This document shows, in pieces, positions 1 to 6,429 of a DNA stretch of 8,302 bases. The first letter of the stretch is position 1. Every line of letters starts with the position of its first letter. Location of the stretch: positions 1 through 8,302 of the forward strand of contig JAURMS010000135.1 in NCBI GenBank assembly GCA_030830595.1. Direction: 5' to 3'. A program made the translations under genes and the position numbers. This stretch comes from Gammaproteobacteria bacterium. GTDB taxonomy: Bacteria; Pseudomonadota; Gammaproteobacteria; Steroidobacterales; Steroidobacteraceae. The notes under the pieces were generated by a model that saw only the letters and a program-made list of their open reading frames with translations, was not told where the DNA came from and made no database searches.

Positions 1-2424
1 CTGCTCCGCGGCCTCTCCCGGCCGTTCCTGCGCACGACCCTCATGCCGCGCGACGTGGCAGACAGGCTGCCCGGCCGCAAGCGTCCGGTGCTCTACGTGA
101 TGGAGGAGCGCGGACTCTCAAACCTGCTTGCCCTCGAGAAGGGCTGTGAGGCCGCCGGGCTGCGCCGGCCGCTCAGGCGTATCCGCCTCGGTAGCCTCAC
201 GCTCCGGCGTTCCTTTCTCGCGATCGAGAGACGTTCGGGCGTGCTGCGCAAGCGCCCCGACCGACGCCTGCCCGGTGAGTTGCGTGACCTTCTGTTAGCC
301 CTCGCCGCCGACGAGGCGCTGGAGCTGGACGTGATCCCCGTGGCCGTGTACTGGGGCCGGTCCCCGCAAAAAGAGCGCTCCTGGCTGGACCTCGCCTTCT
401 CCGAGAGCTGGGCCCTGATGGGCCCCATGCGCCGCCTGCTGTCGATCCTGTTCAATGGGCGAGCCACCCTCGTGCGCTTCGGCGAGCCGCGACCGCTGCG
501 CGGCTGGCTGGAGGGTGGCAGCGAGCCCTCCCGCTCCGCCAGGCGCCTGCTGCGTGACCTGCGCCATGAATTCCGCCAGATGCGGCTCGATACCCTGGGT
601 CCGGAGCTGGCCACGCGTCGTTCGGTGACCCAGGCGGTGCTGCGCAGCCGGGCCGTGAGGCAGGCGGTCCGGCAGGAGATGCGCGAGCGCCGCTGCTCGC
701 GGCGCGAGGCGCTGCTCAACGCGCGCAGGCTGGTCCACGAGATCGCGGCGGACTATTCGCACGCCTTCATTCGCCTGATGGATGGGCTGCTGACCTGGCT
801 CTGGACGCGGCTCTATGACGGCGTCGACGTCCATAACGCCTCGCGACTGGAGGGCCTGCCGTCAGGCTGCGAGGTCGTTTACATGCCCTGCCATCGCAGC
901 CACATGGACTACCTGCTGCTGTCCTGGGTGATCTACCACCGTGGGTATCCGGTGCCCTACGTGGCAGCCGGCATCAACCTGAACCTGCCGGTGATCGGCC
1001 GGTTCCTGCGCAAGGGCGGAGGCTTCTTCATCCGTCGCTCATTCCGTGGCAGTGGCCTCTACCCGTCGGTCTTCACCCGCTACGTGGACGTCATGATGGG
1101 GCGCGGACATCCGCTGGAGTTCTTCATTGAGGGAGGACGCAGCCGCAGTGGGCGCATGCTGCCGCCCAGGACCGGCATGCTGGCCATGACCGTGCGCAGC
1201 TTCCTGCGCCATCGGCGCCGGCCGGTGGCCTACGTCCCGGTCTATTTCGGCTACGAACGCGTGTTCGAGGCGCGCACCTACCTTGATGAGCTGTCCGGCC
1301 AGGCCAAGCGGAAGGAAAGCATCCTCGGCCTGCTGCGCAGCCTGCCGTCCCTGCTGGGTCGCTTCGGCAGGGTTCAGGTCAGCTTTGGCCAGCCGATCAT
1401 CCTCGGCGACCTGCTGGACGACCGCTGCCCCGGATGGTCCGAGACTCCGCTGGACGCCGATGCCCGCCCGCCATGGTTCAGCGTCGCCGTGGACGAGCTC
1501 GCCGGGGAGGTGGTGCGAGGCATCAATGCGGCGGCAGCGATCACGCCGGTCAACCTGCTGGGCATCGTGTTGCTCTCCACACCCCGCCAGGCCATGGTCG
1601 AGGCGGACCTCGCCAGGCAGCTGGAAATCTGCGTGCGGCTCCTCGATCGTCATCCCTACGCCGAGGGCGCAGTGCTGCCGGCGCCGAATGGGCCGGAAAT
1701 GATCAGGGCTGGAGAACGCCTCGGCCTGCTGGTGCGCCAGTCCCATCCCATGGGCGACGTGCTGCGCATGCCCGACGACGTGGCCGTGCTCAGCACCTTT
1801 TACCGCAACAACGCGATCCACCTGTTCGCGCTGCCCTCGCTGGTGGCGTGTGCCTTCCTGAACAACGTCACCATGCGGGACGAGGATGTGCAGAGACTGG
1901 TCTCCAGGGTGTATCCCTTCATCCGCCAGGAGCTGACCCTGCGATGGGAGGAGGAGCAGCTGGAAGGAGAGGTCGCGGCGATCCTGCTAGCACTGGCGGA
2001 AGAGGGACTGCTGGAGCGCGACCCGACCGGCTCCGTCTGGCGGCGCTCCCGCACCGGCACCGCCGAAGCAGTGCAGTTGTCGCTGCTGGCCCAGACCACG
2101 GTGCAGATATTGGAGCGGTACTACCTCGTCATTTCCATGCTGCTGCGAGCCGGCAGTGGTCGAGTCGCGCGAGATGAACTCGAACAGCGCTGCGTGGCCA
2201 TGGCCAGCCGGATCGCCATGCTCTACGGACTCGAAACTCCCGAATTTTCCGACCGTAACCTTTTCAGGGATTTCATCGTCCTGCTGCTGAAGCGTGATGT
2301 GCTGTCACTCGACGGTGACGGCAAGCTGACCTATGACGAGGGCCTCGCCCGGGCAGAAGTGGATGCCCGCATGGTGCTTTCGGAACAGATCCGCAACAGC
2401 GTCCTGCAGGTCACCCACACCTGA
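1..2424 (+). CDS. plsB: Glycerol-3-phosphate 1-O-acyltransferase PlsB (5' end cut off by window edge)
   Basis: Transfers an acyl group from acyl-ACP or acyl-CoA to position 1 of sn-glycerol-3-phosphate, the first step of phospholipid synthesis, at the inner face of the cytoplasmic membrane. Residues are numbered from base 1. The catalytic HX4D box is H298-RSHM-D303 in PCHRSHMDYLLL. Block II is GGGFFIRRSF (about 339-348), block III FFIEGGRSRSGR (374-385, glycerol-3-phosphate binding) and block IV YVPVYFGYE (411-419). The long C-terminal region, with FYRNNAIHLF and PEFSDRNLFRDF, separates PlsB from short PlsC-type enzymes. The frame stays open to base 1, and the E. coli HX4D histidine is near residue 306, so probably only about ten residues are missing. 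The ATG at base 43 is internal and unlikely to be the true start. The gene converges on arfB, with 3 nt between stop codons. Family assignment is very secure. Confidence 0.97.
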   Translation: MLRGLSRPFLRTTLMPRDVADRLPGRKRPVLYVMEERGLSNLLALEKGCEAAGLRRPLRRIRLGSLTLRRSFLAIERRSGVLRKRPDRRLPGELRDLLLALAADEALELDVIPVAVYWGRSPQKERSWLDLAFSESWALMGPMRRLLSILFNGRATLVRFGEPRPLRGWLEGGSEPSRSARRLLRDLRHEFRQMRLDTLGPELATRRSVTQAVLRSRAVRQAVRQEMRERRCSRREALLNARRLVHEIAADYSHAFIRLMDGLLTWLWTRLYDGVDVHNASRLEGLPSGCEVVYMPCHRSHMDYLLLSWVIYHRGYPVPYVAAGINLNLPVIGRFLRKGGGFFIRRSFRGSGLYPSVFTRYVDVMMGRGHPLEFFIEGGRSRSGRMLPPRTGMLAMTVRSFLRHRRRPVAYVPVYFGYERVFEARTYLDELSGQAKRKESILGLLRSLPSLLGRFGRVQVSFGQPIILGDLLDDRCPGWSETPLDADARPPWFSVAVDELAGEVVRGINAAAAITPVNLLGIVLLSTPRQAMVEADLARQLEICVRLLDRHPYAEGAVLPAPNGPEMIRAGERLGLLVRQSHPMGDVLRMPDDVAVLSTFYRNNAIHLFALPSLVACAFLNNVTMRDEDVQRLVSRVYPFIRQELTLRWEEEQLEGEVAAILLALAEEGLLERDPTGSVWRRSRTGTAEAVQLSLLAQTTVQILERYYLVISMLLRAGSGRVARDELEQRCVAMASRIAMLYGLETPEFSDRNLFRDFIVLLLKRDVLSLDGDGKLTYDEGLARAEVDARMVLSEQIRNSVLQVTHT

Positions 2425-2427
2425 GGC

Positions 2428-2856
2428 TCAGTCGCCGTCACCACCCCGCCATTGCTTGATGCGCTGGCGGTGGCGCTTGTCGGCCATGCGGCGCTCGCGT
2501 GCAGCACGCCCCGGCCGGGTGGGTACGCGCTTCCTCGGCGCGCGTGCAGCCGCCTCCAGCAGTACCGCCAGTCGGCGCAGCGCATCGCGCAGGTTGGCCT
2601 CGCGGGTGCGAAAGGCGTGCGCCTCGATCACCAGTTCGTCGTCCTTGTTGAGCCGCCTGCCGGCCAGCTTGCGCAGTCGCTCGCGACCCGCCTCGTCCAG
2701 CAGCAGGGTCGCGCCCACCTGGAAACGCAGCTGGCAGGCGGTGGCCAGCTTGTTGACGTTCTGCCCGCCGGGCCCCGGTGCGCGCACCCAGCGCAGGCGG
2801 TAGGACGCCGCCGGGATGTCGGCGGCACGGACCTGCGGCTCAGTCTTCTCCGTCAT
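2428..2856 (-). CDS. arfB: Alternative ribosome-rescue factor ArfB (YaeJ), peptidyl-tRNA hydrolase
   Basis: Hydrolyses peptidyl-tRNA on ribosomes stalled at the 3' end of truncated mRNAs, as a backup to tmRNA. The 142-residue product is close to E. coli ArfB (140). Near the N-terminus is the release-factor loop RAPGPGGQNVNK, with the catalytic GGQ. The C-terminal tail is strongly basic (RKRVPTRPGRAARERRMADKR), as expected for the segment that enters the empty mRNA channel. The start is ATG at 2856, because AAGGTGA lies 9 nt upstream. An in-frame TTG at 2865 directly abuts that Shine-Dalgarno and is unlikely. The gene overlaps the end of the upstream MscS gene by 17 nt and is last in the minus-strand run. 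The tail and short length exclude RF1/RF2. Confidence 0.95.
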   Translation of the reverse strand: MTEKTEPQVRAADIPAASYRLRWVRAPGPGGQNVNKLATACQLRFQVGATLLLDEAGRERLRKLAGRRLNKDDELVIEAHAFRTREANLRDALRRLAVLLEAAARAPRKRVPTRPGRAARERRMADKRHRQRIKQWRGGDGD

Positions 2857-4192
2857 CGGCGTCAATCACCTTCTCGCCGGGCCGTGGCGCCAGGGTCGAA
2901 GCGCTGCGGTGGCCCTCGAGGATCCGGATCTCGCGCTGGGCGGGCGGGATGGTGATGCCATGCTGCCTGAACAGCGACCAGATACGGCGGTTGACGTCCG
3001 AGCGTACGTTGTTGACGCCTTCTGCCGGATCGGCAATCCAGAAGCGTATTTCCAGCTCCATGCCGTAGTCGGTGAAGTCCATGAGCCGCGACACCGGCGC
3101 CGGCTCGGTGAGGATGCGCGGGTGGCCAGCCGCTGCATCGAGCAGCAGCTGCAGTGCCAGTTCCACGTCGTCCTGGTAGCTGATCCGTAGGGCAATCCGC
3201 AGCCGGACCCGGGGGCTGCCGTAACTCCAGTTGATGACCTGGTTGGTGATCACGTTCTGATTCGGCACCAGGGTGGCCACGCCGTCGCGGTCACGCACGA
3301 CGATGTAGCGGCCCCTCAGTTCCTCGACCCAGCCGAAGCCGTGGGTACTGGTGCCGGTGGTCCCGGTGAAGCTGATCACGTCTCCCGGCTTGATGGACTT
3401 ATCGGCCAGCAGCACGAAGCCGCTGACGAAGTTCGCGGCAATGGCCTGCAGCCCAAAGCCGAGGCCCAGGCCGATGGCGCCGGAGAAGATGGTCAGCGCG
3501 GTCAGGTCCACCCCGGAGGCGCGCAAGCCCAGCAGGACGCCAAGGCCGATGAAAAACGCGTAGCTGGTCTTGACGATGCCGATCCGGGTGGAAGGCGCCA
3601 GCGCATCCAGCTTCGAGACCCGCCGATCCAGCCAGCGCGCGGCCCAGAGACTGAGGATGACGCAGATGGAGACGGCGAACAGTGCGGACATGACCGACCA
3701 GATGGTGATCCGGCCCTCTCCGCTGGAGAGTCCGATCGAATCGAGCAGGGCAACCAGCAGGTCGAGCCAGCCGAGGATCTGCGCCGCCACCAGCGCGCCC
3801 ACTGCCAGTGCCAGGCGGTTCTCGTAGCTCCTGAGCCGGGAGTCCGGCGAGAAGGAGCGCCGGACCGCGAAGAACAGGATCCTGATCAGCACCATCGCCG
3901 CGGCGATCCGCGCGGCAGGGTCGATGATGGAATGGGTACGGTCTGCTGCCTGCAGTAGCAGGGCCCCCGTGCCGAACAGCAGGGTCGCCAGCACATAGGG
4001 AGATGCGACGATCGCAGCCTCGGTCAAGAGGTTGCGCCAGCGCATGTCCGATTCCTCGCGCCGCAGGTACCAGCGATTGGCAGCGCGCGCCGCCAGAAGG
4101 GTCAGCGCCAGCCCGAGCAGCAGCGCAGACGCCTGACCCAACGTCGAGGCTGTCAGCCACGCATCGAGCAGTTCGAGCACTTCCCCGTTCAT
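2840..4192 (-). CDS. MscS-family small-conductance mechanosensitive ion channel
   Basis: Predicted inner-membrane channel that opens under membrane tension to release solutes on osmotic downshock. The 450-residue product has several hydrophobic N-terminal segments (about 18-38, 58-80, 96-112, 126-150, 163-185, 205-225). The pore helix follows with the MscS signature (SGAIGLGLGFGLQAIAANF, about 237-255) and then LLADKSIKPGDVI (261-273), the start of the beta domain. VRDRDGVATLVPNQNVI and VINWSYG (about 299-325) are typical of the beta domain, and the cytosolic alpha/beta domain runs to about 425. It is longer than E. coli MscS (286), with about three extra helices, but has no periplasmic or cyclic-nucleotide domain. 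A Thr/Gly-rich stretch at 275-287 looks like a small insertion. The start ATG overlaps the ydcH stop as ATGA (4 nt), implying translational coupling. Substrate and exact subfamily are not determined. Confidence 0.93.
   Translation of the reverse strand: MNGEVLELLDAWLTASTLGQASALLLGLALTLLAARAANRWYLRREESDMRWRNLLTEAAIVASPYVLATLLFGTGALLLQAADRTHSIIDPAARIAAAMVLIRILFFAVRRSFSPDSRLRSYENRLALAVGALVAAQILGWLDLLVALLDSIGLSSGEGRITIWSVMSALFAVSICVILSLWAARWLDRRVSKLDALAPSTRIGIVKTSYAFFIGLGVLLGLRASGVDLTALTIFSGAIGLGLGFGLQAIAANFVSGFVLLADKSIKPGDVISFTGTTGTSTHGFGWVEELRGRYIVVRDRDGVATLVPNQNVITNQVINWSYGSPRVRLRIALRISYQDDVELALQLLLDAAAGHPRILTEPAPVSRLMDFTDYGMELEIRFWIADPAEGVNNVRSDVNRRIWSLFRQHGITIPPAQREIRILEGHRSASTLAPRPGEKVIDADDGED
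2866..2872 (-). promoter_or_regulatory. Ribosome binding site of arfB
   Basis: AAGGTGA on the minus strand, 9 nt before the ATG at 2856. It lies inside the end of the MscS gene and decides the arfB start: the alternative TTG at 2865 would have no spacing. Confidence 0.6.
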
Positions 4193-4410
4193 GCGTTCAT
4201 GTCCGGGATCAGCTCGCTCTCGAGCCTGGTGATCTGGTCCTTGAGCAGCAGCTTGCGCTTCTTCAGGCGGCGGAGCTGAAGTTCGTCCACGTGCATATCC
4301 ATGGAGAGGCGGCTGATGACCTCGTCCAGGTCGCGGTGCTGAATGCGCAGGTCACGCAGTCTCTGCAGCCTCTGCACCAGTTCTGTATTGACCTTGTCCT
4401 CGTCGCTCAC
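4189..4410 (-). CDS. Small DUF465/YdcH-family protein
   Basis: A 73-residue charged, probably coiled-coil protein of the YdcH/DUF465 family, whose biochemical role is not established. The family pattern is visible: LRDLRIQHRDLDEVISRL, then DELQLRRLKKRKLLLKDQI and a Pro-containing C-terminus (ELIPDMNA). GTG at 4410 is preferred as the start because GGAG (4418-4421) lies 7 nt upstream, and the resulting length suits the family (E. coli YdcH 74). An in-frame ATG at 4434 would add eight residues and share one base with the PHP stop (TGATG), but has only a weak Shine-Dalgarno. It sits between the PHP and MscS genes and ends in an ATGA overlap with the latter. Family call is secure; function and start are less so. 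Confidence 0.88.
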   Translation of the reverse strand: MSDEDKVNTELVQRLQRLRDLRIQHRDLDEVISRLSMDMHVDELQLRRLKKRKLLLKDQITRLESELIPDMNA

Positions 4411-4417
4411 CGGCAAG

Positions 4418-4422
4418 CTCCA
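4418..4422 (-). promoter_or_regulatory. Probable ribosome binding site of the ydcH-like gene
   Basis: TGGAG on the minus strand, 7 nt before the GTG at 4410. It is better placed than anything before the ATG at 4434 and so favours the shorter product. Confidence 0.5.
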
Positions 4423-4433
4423 TTGGCCGGCCA

Positions 4434-5324
4434 TCAGGCCGCCAGTACTTCCACGGCCCGGGCCGCGGCCTGGGCCGGAAAGGCCGCATCCAGCCAGACC
4501 GGCTGGATCGTCGCCGGCAGCTTAGCCAAACGGCCGGGCTGATTCCACGGAGTCGCGGGATCGTGGAAGTCGGAGCCGACCGATCCCGCCAGGCCCTGCT
4601 TCGCGGCCAGGCTTGCCGCCGTGGCGATCCGATCGGGCGAATCGCCGCCGCAGGCGACCTCCATGGCCAGGCCTCCGAGCTGGCGGAAGTCGGCGCAGAG
4701 TGCGCGGCGTGCGCCGGCCGACAGGCTGTAGCGCAGGGGATGGGCAAGGCTGGCGACTCCGCCAGCTGCGAGGCAGCACTGCAACACTTCCTCGAGCCCC
4801 GGCCAGCGGGAGGCCACCGCCGCGGCTCGCCCCCGACCAAGGTGCCGCTCGAACGCGGCGGCCTGGCTGTGGACCAGTCCCATCCTGACCAGGGCCCTGG
4901 CAAAGTGGGTCCGGGTGGGTCGTGGTGTGGCAGCCAGGACCTCGACCAGGACTTCGCGGCCGGGCAGACCCGCTCGGTCCAGCTTGCGGGCAATCTCCTC
5001 GGCCCGGCGCAGCCTCTCCTCCGCCAGTCCTTGCAGCAGGGTGGCCAGCTGGACGGAGCAGGGGTCGATGCCGAGGCCCAGCACGTGGACCGTTTGCCCG
5101 CGCCAGGTCGCCGAGAGTTCCACGCCGGCCAGAAGCAGGATGTCTGCCTCGGCGGCTGCCTCGGCGGCTGCCTCGGCGGCCTCGTCGAGGCCCGCCACGG
5201 TGTCATGGTCGGTCAGCGCCAGCACCCGCACCCCACGCTCCGCCGCCAGGTGGACCAGCGCCGTGGGTGCGAGCAGGCCGTCGGAAGCGGTGGAGTGGGT
5301 GTGAAGGTCGACGGGGCTGCTCAA
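4434..5324 (-). CDS. PHP-domain phosphoesterase, RNase AM (YciV/TrpH) family
   Basis: Metal-dependent phosphoesterase. E. coli RNase AM (YciV) is a 5'-3' exoribonuclease that trims rRNA 5' ends, and family members can also dephosphorylate 3',5'-nucleotide bisphosphates. The 296-residue product matches YciV (293). PHP motifs appear in order: DLHTHSTASDG (H8, H10, D15), TDHD (38-41), GVE (67-69), VHVLG with H80, H140 in RTHFARAL, H195 in SLAHPLRYS, and GSDFHDP (D252, H254). The start is TTG at 5324: it directly precedes the first motif, has AAGGG 7 nt upstream, and overlaps the DUF3301 stop as TTGA. The open frame extends upstream to 5600, but that part is out-of-frame DUF3301 sequence. Residues 48-60 hold an AAEA-type repeat from a perfect 12-bp tandem triplication. 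Exact substrate is not fixed by sequence. Confidence 0.93.
   Translation of the reverse strand: MSSPVDLHTHSTASDGLLAPTALVHLAAERGVRVLALTDHDTVAGLDEAAEAAAEAAAEADILLLAGVELSATWRGQTVHVLGLGIDPCSVQLATLLQGLAEERLRRAEEIARKLDRAGLPGREVLVEVLAATPRPTRTHFARALVRMGLVHSQAAAFERHLGRGRAAAVASRWPGLEEVLQCCLAAGGVASLAHPLRYSLSAGARRALCADFRQLGGLAMEVACGGDSPDRIATAASLAAKQGLAGSVGSDFHDPATPWNQPGRLAKLPATIQPVWLDAAFPAQAAARAVEVLAA
5145..5180 (-). repeat. Three perfect tandem copies of a 12-bp unit inside the PHP gene
   Basis: On the plus strand TGCCTCGGCGGC occurs three times in a row. Read in the gene, it encodes a repeated Ala/Glu tetrapeptide right after the TDHD metal motif, in the expected loop or helix before GVE. The unit is a multiple of 3, so copy changes keep the frame. 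Confidence 0.9.
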
Positions 5325-5644
5325 TGAACCGCCCTTGGCGCCAGGCCCACGCTGTCCACCCGGCCACCGCTCACGACCACGAAGCCGCGCTTGCGGTTGT
5401 AGCCATCCTCCGAGTAATCGAACACGTACGTGCGTCTGAGGATCAGGCGCCCATCCTGGTCGCGAGCGAAGGCCAGGCCGTGGCTGGCCACAGTCCCATC
5501 GAGGAATTGTGCTCCGCCTTCGCGGCAGGTCTCGGCGGCGACGCGGTTCGCCAGCTCCCGCGCAGCCAGGCCGGCATACCAGGCCCAGCCGGCCAGGCAC
5601 AGGCCCAGCATCGCCGCCAGCGTGGTCCAGCTCAACTCAGCCAT
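5321..5644 (-). CDS. DUF3301-family membrane-anchored protein of unknown function
   Basis: A 107-residue protein with one N-terminal membrane segment (about residues 8-27, LAAMLGLCLAGWAWYAGLAA). A small soluble domain follows, with AETCREGGAQFLDGTVAS, the RLILRRTYVFDYSEDG core and NRKRGFVVVSGGRVDSV. This order (single helix, Cys-containing segment, LLD-T, then an RR-Y-F-F/Y-S-DG strand) is that of DUF3301, a mostly gammaproteobacterial family with no assigned function. The start is ATG at 5644, just before the hydrophobic segment, overlapping the cysQ stop by 13 nt. The frame continues upstream to 5794, but that extension is Arg-rich shadow of cysQ. The gene overlaps the PHP start by 4 nt, so it is probably translated with its neighbours. 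Confidence 0.85.
   Translation of the reverse strand: MAELSWTTLAAMLGLCLAGWAWYAGLAARELANRVAAETCREGGAQFLDGTVASHGLAFARDQDGRLILRRTYVFDYSEDGYNRKRGFVVVSGGRVDSVGLAPRAVH
5329..5336 (-). promoter_or_regulatory. Ribosome binding site of the PHP gene
   Basis: AAGGGCGG on the minus strand. AAGGG ends 7 nt before the TTG at 5324. It lies within the last codons of the DUF3301 gene and supports the TTG start. Confidence 0.55.
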
Positions 5645-6429
5645 GCGGTCCAGTCGTTTGCGGCCGCTGAGCAGGCGATGAAGTTCGGGTTGAGCAGCGT
5701 GTCGCGCTGGTTGTAGAGCATGGGCTCGCCATTCAGTTCGAGCACCCGCCCGCCCGCCTGTTCGAGCACACATTGCCCGGCCGCGGTGTCCCATTCGCTG
5801 GTCGGGCCGAGGCGTGGATAGACGTCTGCCGCACCCTCGGCCACCATGCAGAACTTCAGCGAGCTGCCTACCGCAACCAGCTCATGTTCCCCGGCACGTT
5901 CCAGGAAACCATCGAGACTGCTGCCGCGATGCGAGCGGCTGCCCACTACCCTGAGGGGTGTGACGAGGCCGGTGGCCGCATGGATGACTTCACACGCACC
6001 ACCCCGGTGACGCTGGGCGCCGAGACCGGCCGCAGCGCAATAGTCGAGGTCGAGCGCCGGGGCGTGTACGACGCCGAGTAGCGGCCGGCCCTGGTGGACC
6101 AGCGCGACGTTGACCGTGAATTCACCGTTGCGCTTGATGAACTCCCTGGTGCCATCGAGCGGATCCACCACCCATAGCCAGTCCCAGGCCCGGCGCAGGG
6201 CGGGCGCCACCGATGCCGATTCCTCCGACAGCACGGGCACCTCCGGCAGCAGCGCCTTGAGCCCCGCCTCCAGGATGTGGTGTGAGCGCAGGTCGGCCTC
6301 GGTCAGCGGAGAGTCGTCTTCCTTGTGCTCGATCGCGAAGGGTGAGGCGTAGACCTCCATGATCGCCCGACCCGCCTCGCGGCAAAGCAGCCTCACCGGC
6401 TCGAGCAGTGTCTCGGCTGAGTGGGTCAC
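5632..6429 (-). CDS. cysQ: 3'(2'),5'-bisphosphate nucleotidase CysQ
   Basis: Mg-dependent phosphatase converting adenosine 3',5'-bisphosphate (pAp) to AMP. This clears a by-product of PAPS reduction and ACP phosphopantetheinylation that inhibits small-RNA exonucleases. The 265-residue product follows E. coli CysQ closely. It has VLSEES (metal-binding E69/E70), VVDPLDGTREFIKRNGEFTV (D89, D92, G93, T94), GSSLKFCMVAEG and WDTAAGQ (D214), the inositol-phosphatase-fold metal and substrate motifs. FIKRNGEFTVN and SLKFC favour CysQ over SuhB. The start is GTG at 6429, overlapping the rhlB stop as GTGA. No strong Shine-Dalgarno is visible, so translation is probably coupled to rhlB. CysQ is peripheral to the inner membrane in E. 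coli. Confidence 0.95.
   Translation of the reverse strand: MTHSAETLLEPVRLLCREAGRAIMEVYASPFAIEHKEDDSPLTEADLRSHHILEAGLKALLPEVPVLSEESASVAPALRRAWDWLWVVDPLDGTREFIKRNGEFTVNVALVHQGRPLLGVVHAPALDLDYCAAAGLGAQRHRGGACEVIHAATGLVTPLRVVGSRSHRGSSLDGFLERAGEHELVAVGSSLKFCMVAEGAADVYPRLGPTSEWDTAAGQCVLEQAGGRVLELNGEPMLYNQRDTLLNPNFIACSAAANDWTAWLS

Noticed and set aside
43..45. ATG at 43 as the plsB start
   Set aside because: The frame remains open to base 1 with plausible coding sequence, and PlsB N-termini normally extend further upstream.
3341..3958. Long plus-strand open frame opposite the MscS gene
   Set aside because: Low-complexity, charged translation without motifs or a ribosome binding site. It is an antisense shadow expected in high-GC DNA.
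4563..5327. Long plus-strand open frame opposite the PHP gene
   Set aside because: Its Gly/Gln/Arg-rich translation mirrors codon bias of the real gene, and it has no recognisable domain.
5325..5600. Upstream extension of the PHP gene to 5600
   Set aside because: The added sequence is Arg/Gly/Pro-rich and out of frame within the DUF3301 gene. The TTG at 5324 has a ribosome binding site and starts just before the first PHP motif.
5645..5794. Upstream extension of the DUF3301 gene
   Set aside because: It overlaps cysQ coding sequence, is Arg/Ala-rich without homology features, and would put residues before the membrane segment that the family lacks.
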